This document shows, piece by piece, positions 8,846 through 20,900 of a stretch of DNA of 25,037 nucleotides. The notes under the pieces are model-generated. The model searched no databases, was not told where the DNA came from, and worked only from the letters and a program-made list of their open reading frames with translations. Each line of letters starts with the position of its first letter. The stretch's first letter is position 1. The position numbers were made by a program, and so were the translations under genes. Source of the DNA: Bacteroidetes bacterium UBA2322 (GTDB lineage: Bacteria > Bacteroidota > Bacteroidia > Chitinophagales > UBA2359). The stretch is taken from positions 605-25,641 of the forward strand of contig DDVC01000233.1 of assembly GCA_002345145.1 (NCBI GenBank). Direction: 5' to 3'.

Positions 8846-8920
8846 ATGCACATACGATTTACCATGGCTGTTTTAGCGGCTGCTTTAATGTTTCTACATA
8901 CTTTGGCAGGCATTGCTCAG
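8846..8920 (+). other. Signal peptide of the giant adhesin
   Basis: Residues 1-25 contain an Arg near the N-terminus, a hydrophobic core (MAVLAAALMFLHTLAG) and an AQ cleavage region. This is a standard Sec signal, which type IX cargo needs to reach the periplasm first. Confidence 0.85.
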
Positions 8921-11900
8921 GTTACCAATCCTTCTACCTACGATTTGCGGTTTAGCAATGGGCAGGGCGGTTGTGGCAGTAACAGTTTTTGCGTGGATAT
9001 TCAAATTAAAGCGGCATCGGGAGCGCCTAATTTTGCGCTGGGGTCGCATACTATTTGGTTCAATTACAACAAATCGGTAATTGGCAGTCCCACCTATACT
9101 TCGTTAAATTTTAATTCCAGTACGCAGTGCAGCATTGCTGGAGTGGTTAATTACAACCCTTATTTAAGCACAGCGTTTAACTTTTCGGAGGCAGGTAGCG
9201 AAGGTGAGGCAAATTTTACCACGCTGCTCAATGCCTTTACCGCCGGTTTTGAGTGTCCGGTGGTAAATAGCAGTACTTGGGTAACCATGGGTACGGTTTG
9301 TTTTACAGTGTTAAATTCATCGGGCAACCCCAATTTGTATTTTAGCCCGCAGTTTACTCTCATTAATATGAGCAATAACAACCCACAGCACAATCCCGGC
9401 ACATGGGGCACGCTTAATAGTTTGCCCGGCGGCAGTTCGGGCAGTCCGGGTACCGCTTCGTTCAGCAATCCGTTTGTATGTGCGGGCGAAACCGTCAACT
9501 TTTCGGCAACGGGTTTTTCGGTTAATGCAGGTTACTACATCGGGCTGATAGTTACAGACAACGCATCAGTAAGCAGCCCGTCTTCATTTTTGGCAGCTAC
9601 CAAATACTTGGTGTCTAATTCATCAAGCGCCAGCGCTTTCAATGGCCCGCCTTCAGGCACTGGTATGCCCACCAATACACCCTTGTATGTATATTCTTTT
9701 GTAGGGTTAGGCAGTGGCAGTAGTTTACAAATAGACCCTTCTTGTTTTGCCGTTAGTCCGGCGGCGGGTCCGTTTGTGGTGTTGCAAACCATACAAACCA
9801 GCGCCAGCAATTATACTTGTTTGGGTGGCGGCAGTGCAGTTTTGAATATAGCCGCAGCAGGTGGTTTACCCGCCTATAACAACCCCGCTCAAAAGTTTAC
9901 CGTTACCACCCAAAATGCTGTTTATACCGGACCCAGCCAAATAAACAACAACCAGATAATAACCGTAACCGTTACCAACAATGTGCCCTGGACGGTTACT
10001 TTTACCGATAGCGACGGCTGCCAAGGCGTAGCAACCGGCACGTTTGTAGAGACGGCAGTGTGTACCCTGTGTAATGCCGATGCCGGCAATGTATCGGTAA
10101 ACAAACAATTTGTTTGCTGGGACGAAACCATACAGCTCACCGCATCGGGATATACATTAGGCAACCCAACTACGGGTTATGTAGGGTTGGCTGTTTCGCC
10201 CGATAATACTTTGAATGATTTACTCAGCGATGTGTTGTATGGATTATACACCGGACCCACGGCTAACCATACCAACAATGATTTAGCCGAAACCAACCAA
10301 ACCTTGTATGCTTATTCATTTATAGGTGAGGGAAATCCATACTCCTTTAACCCAAGTTGTTTTGACCTCAGCAGCCCGTCTGCCTCATTTGTATTGTTGC
10401 AACCCATACTCATCAATACCAATAACCAGTTTACCTACAACTGCAATACCAACGGCACGGCTACCATAGCTATGGCCCCCGCCGGGGGTGCGCCTGCTTA
10501 CAATTCGGCTACCGAAAAATTTACCGTTTCGGTGAGCGGGTCGGCTACTTATTCAGGACCTTCACAAATTAACAACGGGCAAAGTATCAACATTACCGTT
10601 TCAAACGGCGCTTGGACGGTAACTTTTACCGACAGCAAGGGTTGCTCAAAGGTTATAAGCAATACCTTTAACAGTGCCGATTGTGGCGCACCGCCCCCTT
10701 GTAATGCCAATGCAGGAACACCTGCCCGCTCTAAAAATTTTGTATGCTGGGGCGATCCAATTACGTTTAGCGCCAGTGGTTTTACGTTGGGCAATGCCGG
10801 TTCTTATGTAGGATTGGCAGTATCACCAACGGGCAATTTAACCTCTCTTTCCGGTGCGGCTATTACCCACCTTTTTCAGGGCACTTCGGTTACCTTTACC
10901 AACAATCAAAACACTGCTCTTGGGCAACCTTTGTATTTGTATTCTTTTATAGGCGAGGGAACACCATTGGGCACCATTAACCCCAATTGTACGGCTCTAA
11001 GCGCCCCAACTGCCCAGTTTGTGCTGCTGCAACAGGTATTAGCCAATAAATCGGCTTACGTATGTAATAGTGGCGGCACAACGGCTCAGGTAGGTGTGGC
11101 TGCCGCAGGTGGTATGCCCCTGTATCAGTCAGGGCAACAGTTTACCGTAACCGTTACCGGCGCTACTTACAGTGGTCCGAGTACGGTAAACAATAATACC
11201 ACCATTACGCTAACGGTAGCCAATGGCGCTACTTGGAGCGTTACGTTTACCGATTCGCAGGGTTGTTCTGCCACTATTTCCGATACGTTTAATGCGGCGG
11301 TGGCTTGTGCAGCATGTGCCGCCAATGCCGGACCCGACCAATCTTTGTGTGCCACCACCACCACGCTGGCAGCTACGCCGGCACCGGCAGGCGGGTCGGG
11401 TACGTGGTCGGTAGCTACCGGAGCGGGCGCAGGTTCGTTTGCCAACCCCAACAGCGCTACAACTACGGTGAGCGGATTATTGGTGGGGGTAAACAAATTG
11501 GTTTGGTCGGTTACACAACCCTCTTGCCCTATTGTGCGCGATACAGTAGCCATAACCGTACTCACCGGCGCTGCCTGTGGCTGTTGCAATGATTTTGCCG
11601 CTCAAACCTCCGGTGAAAATTCCACTTGCGGGCTTGCCGATGGTAGGTTGGAAGCAGTTGTTAGCGGCGGGTCGGGAAATTATACGGTGCAGTGGGTTAA
11701 TGCGGTATCGGGTACGCCTGTTGCCAACCCCTTGGCAGTGCCTGCCGGGGTTTACCAAGCCACCATTAACGATACCGGCTGCGGCTGTACGTCTATTGTG
11801 CAGGTAGTACAGGTAACTGCCGATGCCCCGGCTTTTGGCTTGCAGGCAAGCGCTACCAATGTAAATGATTGTGAAAACGTTAGCAGCGGGCAAATTTGCC

Positions 11901-14900
11901 TTACCATAGGCAGTGGTGGCACAGCGCCTTATACCGTTTCTATGAACGGCTCTTCCTACGGACCTTATGCTGTAGGTTCGCACTGTATTCCCAATTTAGC
12001 GCCCGGCACCTATAACATAACCGTTACCGATGCTAATGGTTGCGCTAAAAATGCCCCCAACCAATCTATTATACAACTTGCCAACTGCGAAACCATAGAT
12101 TGTGCCAATGCTAATCTATTAATGCAGAGCAATATACTACCCACCAACTGTGGCGCTGCTACGGGGCAGGTTTGCCTTATTGTAACCGGCGGTACGCCGC
12201 CCTATACCTTAGCAAACGGTACGGTAATAGAGCAAGAAGCAGCGCAAACCTGCATTTCCAATTTGGGTGCCGGTTCATACAACTTTACCGTTACCGATGC
12301 CAATGGCTGCACAGCCGCACATAGCGCTACCGTAGCACAGCCCGCTGCCATTAATGTTTTGGCTACTGCTCAAAATGCGGGTTGCGGCGCAAACAATGGA
12401 AGTTTCTGCCTCACCATATCGGGCGGCACGGGTCCTTACTCGGTGGTTTCATCGGGAGCGCCCTTTGGCACGTTTGCCAATAACCAGCAGCAATGTGTTA
12501 ACAACGTTGCGCCGGGTTTATATATCCTAACCATTACCGACCTCACTACCGGCTGCACCGCAACTGAGAGTGTAGCCATTGGGCAGAATAATAATAATAT
12601 CAACATTGCTACTCAAACCACGCCGGCTACCTGCACCGCAAGCGGAGGCGTTTGCCTTACCTTTACCGGCGGCAATGCACCATACACCGTTTCGGGCGTA
12701 AGCGCCATAACAGGCAGTTTTTCACAAGCACAACAACGTTGCTTTGGCGGATTAGCGCCTGGCGCATACAACTACACTGTAACTGATGCAAGCGGTTGTA
12801 GCAAAGCAGGCTCTTTTACCATTACCGGCGGCTCAGCTACCCTAAATATCACTGCCAACACCACTTCGGGCACCTGCCAAACATCGGGCTCAGTTTGTAT
12901 TATTGTATCGGGCGGCGCTGCCCCCTACACGCCATCGGGTGTGGCAGGCATTAGCGGCAGTTTTGCCAACAACCAGCAACAATGTTTTAACCTTACCGGC
13001 GGCTCTTACACCGTTACACTTACCGATGCCAATGGCTGCACCGGCTCTAAGTCGTTTACCATTAACCAAACCAATAACAATATCAACGTAAACCTAAGCT
13101 CTACGCCGGCGGGTTGTGCCGGATTGGGTAGTGTATGCGTAAGTTTTACCGGTGGAACAGCGCCTTACATCGTATCGGGTTTAACCCTTATCAACGGCTC
13201 TTATGCCCAAAACCAACAGCAATGTTTTAATGGTTTTGCCGCCGGTAGTTACACCTTTACCGTTACCGATGCACAAGGCTGTACCAAGCAGCACAGTTTT
13301 ACGGTGGGTGGCAGCACATCGGGCATTACAACATCAGTACAAACCACCAACCCAAGTTGTGCCAACAATGACGGAGTTGTTTGTTTCAACATATCGGGCG
13401 GCACACCGCCCTACCAAATAACCGGCACAAGTGGGCAAGTTTACGGCAGCGGTTTTAATGGCAACCAAAATTGCGTACAAGGGTTTGCTGCCGGCGCTTA
13501 CAGTTTTAATATTGTGGACGCACAAGGCTGCACTGCCACCGCCACCGCCATACTCCAAGCCGCTACAGGCTGCGGAGGCGAAGAATGCGAAAACACCATT
13601 TTTGCCTGTAGCAGTGCAGGAGCTACCTACAATGTTTGTCCGGAGTTTTGTGATTTGGGAAGTAATTACCAAATTATCCTCATTAACGGAGGTAACAGCG
13701 GAACCGGTACGCCTACCAACAGCGGTACGTGTATGAGTTTTGTGCCCGCATCAGGTTTTAGCGGATTGGCTACCATTTATGTGGTTGCCTGCTCTAATCC
13801 TAATACCTGCGAAACCCTTTCTATACAACTTACCGTAGGCACTTGCGGACAAGCGCCCGTAGCCGTAGCCGATGCCTTTACCGTAACCCAAAGCATCCTA
13901 ACCTGCCTCAATGTACTTGCCAATGACTATGATGTTGATGGCAGCGTTATTTCAATGGGTACATTTTCCCAGCCCCAGCACGGGTCGGTAGTGGCGAACC
14001 CCACCACCGGCGAGTTGTGCTACCACCCCGATTTTGGTTATACCGGACCCGATTCGTTTACCTACAACGCTTGCGATGCCATAGGCTGTAACCAAACCAC
14101 CGTTAGCATTAACGTAACATTGGGTACCAATACTACTGTTTGCAACAATCCGGCAAACACCGGTATTATTTGCACCACACCCCAAACCCCGGTAAACGTA
14201 TGTGTGCAGTTTTGTAACCTCAATGCTTCGGCTGCCATTACCGATGTTGCCAGCGCTTTTAACTGCGGTTTAACCATACAATCTAACAACTGTGTGCAAT
14301 TTACCCCGCTGCCCGGACAAACCGGCAACAACCAACTCCTTATTACTGCCTGCGACAATACAGGTGCCTGCGAAGTGGTTTATGTAACTGTTCAGATAAG
14401 CGCTAACTGTAGTTCTGAGCCTTGTAATAACCCCACCAACCTTTGTACCGCACCTGTTACACCGGTTAGTTTCTGTGTAGATTTTTGCAACCTTACCGGT
14501 GTAGTTACCATTCAGGAAGTACACACTACTTTTGATTGTGGCATTACCATTTTGCCCAATAACTGTATCCAATACCTGCCTTTGCCCGGCTTTTTGGGCA
14601 ACGATGTGGTTGAAGTTACCGGCTGCAACGGCTTAGGTCAATGCGAAACCATACTGATACCCATATCCGTTAGCCCCAATTGTAACGAACCCGAACCCTG
14701 CGAAAACCCCGATAACCTTTGTACTACCTTGGTTACGCCTATTGAGTTTTGTGTAGAATTTTGCGACCTCAACAACACAGCTTCTATTACACAAGTTCAC
14801 CCCACTTACGACTGTGGCATTACACTGCTGGCTAACAACTGTGTGCAGTACATTCCCTTGCCGGGGTACACAGGCATTGACCCCATTGAGGTTATCGGCT

Positions 14901-17900
14901 GCGACAATACCGGCGCTTGCCAAACTATTGTGGTGCATGTAAACGTAGCAGCAAGCTGCGGCACTGCTACCAACCTGCCACCGGTAGCCGTGGACGATGC
15001 CGTTACCACCCCCTTCAATACCCCGATAACCATTCCCGTTCTTGTCAATGACTCTGACCCCAACGGAGACCCCATCAGCATTACCGCTTTTACCCAGCCC
15101 CTTGCCGGCGGAACCGTTACACAATCGGGCAACAGCCTTATCTTTACCCCAACTGCCGGTTTTAGCGGCTCTGCTACCTTTAATTACACCATTTGCGACC
15201 CCCAAGGGCTTTGCGATGTGGCAGCAGTAACGGTAGTAGTGCAAGCGGCTGAACCCTGTACCAACCCAGACAACCTCTGCACCCAACCCATGACCCCCCT
15301 CCAAATTTGTGTGCAGTTTTGCAGCCTCAATGCCTCCGCACAGGTTACTGATGTAACAGCTACGTTTAACTGCGGGTTAAACATTCTTACCCAGCAGGGT
15401 TGCATAGAATACTTACCGCTGCCCGGCTTTTTGGGTCCCGAAGTACTTACCATTACCGGCTGCGATAATACCGGACAGTGTGAAACTGTTATTGTAAATG
15501 TAACTGTGCAGGCAGATTGTGGCACGGCTATCAACTTGCCACCCGTAGCTATTGATGATGCGGTTACTACACCCTTTAACACGCCCGTTACCATAACTGT
15601 TCTTGCCAACGACTCTGACCCCAACGGCGACCCCATTAACCTTACCGCCTTTACCCAGCCCCTTACCGGCGGCACCGTTACCCAATTGGGCAACAGTCTT
15701 ATCTTTACCCCAACTACCGGTTTTACCGGTACTGCCACCTTTAACTATACCATTTGCGACCCCCAAGGGCTTTGCGATGCGGCAGTAGTTACCGTAGTAG
15801 TACAAGCGGCTGAACCCTGTACCAACCCCAATAACCTCTGCACACAACCCATGACCCCGCTGCAAATTTGTGTGCAGTTTTGCAACCTTAATGCCTCTGC
15901 ACAAGTTACCGATGTTACGGCTACTTTTAACTGTGGATTAAATATCCTGCCCACCCCGGGCTGTATTCAATACATTCCGCTGCCCGGTTTCTTTGGTCCA
16001 GAAGTGCTCACCATTACCGGCTGCGATGATACCGGACAGTGCGAAACCGTTATTGTAAACGTAACCGTGCAGGAAGATTGCACCAACCCCACTAATAACC
16101 CGCCGGTGGCTGTTGATGATGCTGCCACTACACCCCAAAATACACCCGTTACTATTATAGTACTTGCCAACGACTTTGACCCCGATGGCAACCCTATTAG
16201 CATTACCGCCACCACACCGCCCTCGCACGGCACCATTACCCCCAACGCATCGGGTACGGGCTTTATTTACACCCCCAACACCGGTTATACCGGTTTTGAC
16301 TCGTTTACCTACCAAATTTGCGACAACCAGGGGCTTTGCGATGTGGCTACCGTAACCATTGAAATTACTGATGATTGCCCATCGGGTCCGCCGGCGTTTG
16401 TATGTGCCGAACCCATGATTCCTACCATTATCTGCCCCGAATTTTGCGATTTAGACCCCGCATCGGGTATTACCATTACCAGCGTAACGGCTACCTTTAA
16501 CTGTGGCGTAAACCTCTTAGACAATGGTTGTATTCAATACACCCCGCTGCCGGGTTATATCGGGCAGGACTCGCTCATTATCATAGGGTGCAATAATGCC
16601 GGCGTTTGCGATACTACGGTGGTGTATTCCTTTGTAACCTGCGCCGCTCCCATTGCTTTTCCCGATGCTGCTACTACGCCCAATACCCAACCCATAACGG
16701 TTAATGTACTGGCAAATGACATAGGGATATGCAGCGATGATATTATTGTTACGGTTCTAACACAGCCCACGAGCGGCTCGGCTTCAGTTAATGCCACTAA
16801 TCAGGTGATTTATACACCGCAGGCAGGTTTTACCGGCACTGTTACCTTTACCTACACCGTTTGCGACTTGTGCAGCCCCACTGCCTGCGATGAAACCACC
16901 GTTACCATAACCGTAACCGGTGGTGGTCCGCCGCCGGTAGATATACAACCCGATGTGGTGCAAACGCCTTTTGAAACACCCATTCAGATAAATGTACTGG
17001 CTAACGATTTTGGCGCTAACCTTACTATTACCCAATTTACCCAGCCCGACAACGGCACAGTAACCTACTCGCCCGATGGCACTCAGTTGATTTACACGCC
17101 GGATGCCGGTTTTTCGGGTGTAGATTATTTCTTCTATACTGCCTGCAACAGCCTTACCAATGTGTGTGGCACCACCATTGTATCGGTTACGGTATTGCCG
17201 CCCGATGCCGCCAACCTGCCGCCCACTGCCAACAATGATATGGTGAGTACGCCATTTGAAACGCCGGCGCTTATCCCGGTATTAGCAAACGACTCTGACC
17301 CCGAAGGACAGCCGCTTACCGTTACGTTTGTTAGTAACCCCGCCAACGGTACAGCGCTCATAGTGGGTAATCAGGTACTTTATACGCCCAATACAGACTT
17401 TACCGGCTTTGATACATTTACCTACGTTATTTGCGACAATGGTACGCCCGCACTGTGCGATACCGCCACCGTTGGCGTTGCCGTAGGATTACCCGATATG
17501 CCCAACAACCCGCCCCTTGCCGTTGCAGACGAAGCTTTTACCGATACCGATATGCCGGTTACCATTCCTGTTTTGGCTAACGACTCCGACCCCGATGGCG
17601 ACCAGCTCACGGTGAGCATAGGCTCTGACCCTGCCAATGGTACGGTGGTAATTAACCCCGATAATACAACTACCTACACGCCCAATACCGGTTTCATCGG
17701 GATTGATTATTTTACTTACATCATTTGCGACAATGGCACGCCTTCGCTTTGCGATACTGCTTGGGTTACCATTTATGTAGGTCCTATGGGTGTGCCACCT
17801 ATTGCTGTGGACGATGAGGTTTGCGTGAGCATTAACGAGCCGGTAGAAATTTTTGTACTGAGCAACGATTTAGACTCCGATGGCGGCATTTTGCTCATTA

Positions 17901-20900
17901 CTCTGCTTACCCAACCCCAAAACGGAGAGGCTTTTGTAAGCCTTACCGGGTCATCTGTTGCCTACATACCCAATATAGGTTTCCAAGGTGTAGATGGCTT
18001 TACCTACCAAATTTGCGACCCCACCGGACAGTGCGATACGGCAACTGTTACTGTGTATGTAGATGCAGGTATTAACCTGCAACCCGATATTTACTTTGTG
18101 CAACAGAATACATCTCTGCTGATGTTTGTGTTGGAAAACGATTTTGGTGCTCAGCTTTACCTTGACAGTTTTACACAACCCGCAAATGGTACCCTGGTAA
18201 GCAGCGGCAATGCTTTAGTATATATTCCCACAGCCGGTTATGTAGGTCAGGATTACTTTACTTACACCGCCTGCGATTGTGCCGGCGCTTGCCAAACCAC
18301 ATTGGTGGCTATTATTGTCATTCCATCCGGTGTGGGCAACCTGCCACCTATTGCGTTTAACGATTATGCCTCCACACCTATTAACACACCTGTTACCATT
18401 CCGGTTTTAGACAACGATAGCGACCCCAATGGCGACCCGCTCATTATTACCGATATTTTTGACCTGCCCAACCCCGATACCGTAGGCACTCCCCAGATTA
18501 ACGAGGATAGTACTGCCATTACCTTTACCCCGGCACCCGGTTTTGAGGGTTGCATCACCTTTGGTTATGTAGTGTGCGACAATGGCAACCCCGCCCTTTG
18601 CGATACCGCTTTTGTTGCCGTGCAGGTGGGTAACACGCCTTGTCTTAACCTGCCGCCGCTGGCTCTGTCTGATACAGTTGCCACCACCGTTGAAACGCCG
18701 GTTACCATTGATGTGCTAATTAACGATACCGACCCCGATGGCGACCCGCTGGCAGTAGTAGCTATTACTGACCCACTAAACGGCAGCGCCGAAATTAACC
18801 CCGATAATACCATTGTTTACACGCCCAACCCCGGTTTTATTGGTACCGATTACTTTACCTACATTATTTGCGACAATGGCTCGCCCTCGCTTTGCGATAC
18901 GGCTTATGTGGTTATTACCATTCAGCCCGAAGCAGTGCAAGCCAACCCCGATATTTACTATACCATAGTAAACGTGCCCATTACCGTTAACATCTTAACC
19001 AACGATACCGGAGCTGGCATCTTTATTGTGGGCATCAGCACGCCGCCAATGAACGGCTTGGTCAGTATAAACGATGCCATTTTGGGTACGGTTACTTATA
19101 CGCCCACGCCCGGCTTTATTGGCACCGATTACTTTGAATACGTTATCTGCAACAGCCCCACCAACTGCGATACTACCTTAGTAACGGTTATTGTGCAGCC
19201 CGATACCGAAGAAAACCTGCCGCCGGTGGCAGTAAATGATGTGGCTACCACACCCATTAATGAGCAGGTGTGCATACCTGTACTTAACAATGACTTTGAC
19301 CCGCTGGGTGGCACTGCTATTCTTATATCGGGTTTTGATGCCGTATCCGTAAACGGCGGCTCTGTTACTCAAGTGGGAGAGCAGCTTTGTTTTACCCCAC
19401 CACAAGACTACATCGGGTTAGATAGTCTTACCTATATTATTTGCGACAACTTTACCCCGGCACTTTGCGATACAGGTGTGGTGGTTATTAACGTTGGCTC
19501 TGCACAGCCCAGTAATAACCCCCCCTTAGCGGCTGATGATGCCTACACTACACCGGTAGATACTCCAATTACGGTAAACATTTTAGCCAACGACTCTGAC
19601 CCCGACGGCGACCTCATAACTATTACCTTCCTCTCTACGCCTATGATGGGAACGGTAACCGATGCCGGAAGCGGAAACATTACCTATACACCTAACCCAG
19701 GCGCGATTGGTACAGACTTCCTCTCCTACATTATTTGCGACAACGGCTCGCCCTCGCTTTGCGATACGGCTTATGTAACCATAACCATTACCGACGGACC
19801 ACCACCTCCGCCCGGCACTATGGTGGCACAACCCGATATAGCCACCACCGCCCCCGGCATACCGGTAACCATACCCATTTTGGCTAACGACCTTGGCAAT
19901 CCGCTGCCCGCCACCATTACCCTATTAGACAGCCCCAATTTGGGAGCTGTGGTAATAAACCCCGTATCCGGCGTGGCTACCTACACCCCTAACCCGGGCG
20001 TACAAGATACTACCGACTACTTTGTGTATCAAGTATGTAATGACTTGGGCGATTGCGACTCTACCCTTGTTACCATCATCATACTGCCTGCTGCCTTAAA
20101 CCAATGCCCCAGCGCCGCAAATGATGTTGCCTTTACCCCCCAAGATACCCAAGTATGTGTGAATGTATTGGCTAACGACAATGACCCCTTTGGCGGTTCT
20201 ATTGTAGCTTTGGTTACCTTTGGACAACCTGCCAATGGTGTTGTAACCTTCTTGCCCGATAGTGTACTCTGCTACCAACCTAACTCGGGTTTCTGCGGCT
20301 TAGACAGTTTTACCTACGTTATCTGCGATAATGGCTCGCCCTCTTGCTGTGATACGGCTACTGTGGTTATTAACGTTTGCGCTACGGTGCCCAGCAATAA
20401 CCCTCCCCTTGCACAAGACGACACGGCGTTTACCTCTTCAGATATACCCGTGGTAATTAACATTTTAGCTAACGACTCCGACCCCGATGGCGATGACTTT
20501 ACCGTAACCTTTATTTCGGAACCCTGCGGCATAGTTACCCTTAATGCCGATGGCGTTTCGGTAACTTATACACCCATAGACGGCTGCGGACCTACCGATT
20601 ATTTCTCTTATGTAATTTGTGACAACGGCACGCCATCTCTTTGCGATACGGCTTATGTAACCATTTCCATACTGTCGCCCCCGCCACCCGATAACACTAT
20701 TACCGAAGAAACGCCCGAAGATACGCCTATTGAAATTTGTGTTACCGACCCCGCTTACAACCTTGATTTTGACGGCATTACACCCACTGTAGTAGTGTTG
20801 CAAACCCCGCCCGCCAACGGCACCGTTACCGGCAGCAGCGCTACCTGCATTACCTACACCCCCGCTCCCAATTATTGCGGACCCGATACTTTTGAGCTGC

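Noticed and set aside
14633..15738. Long minus-strand frames opposite the giant adhesin gene (up to 223 codons), repeated in similar form along the repeats
   Set aside because: They mirror the repeat structure and biased codon use of the plus-strand gene, carry no recognisable domain, and overlap a far better coding frame.
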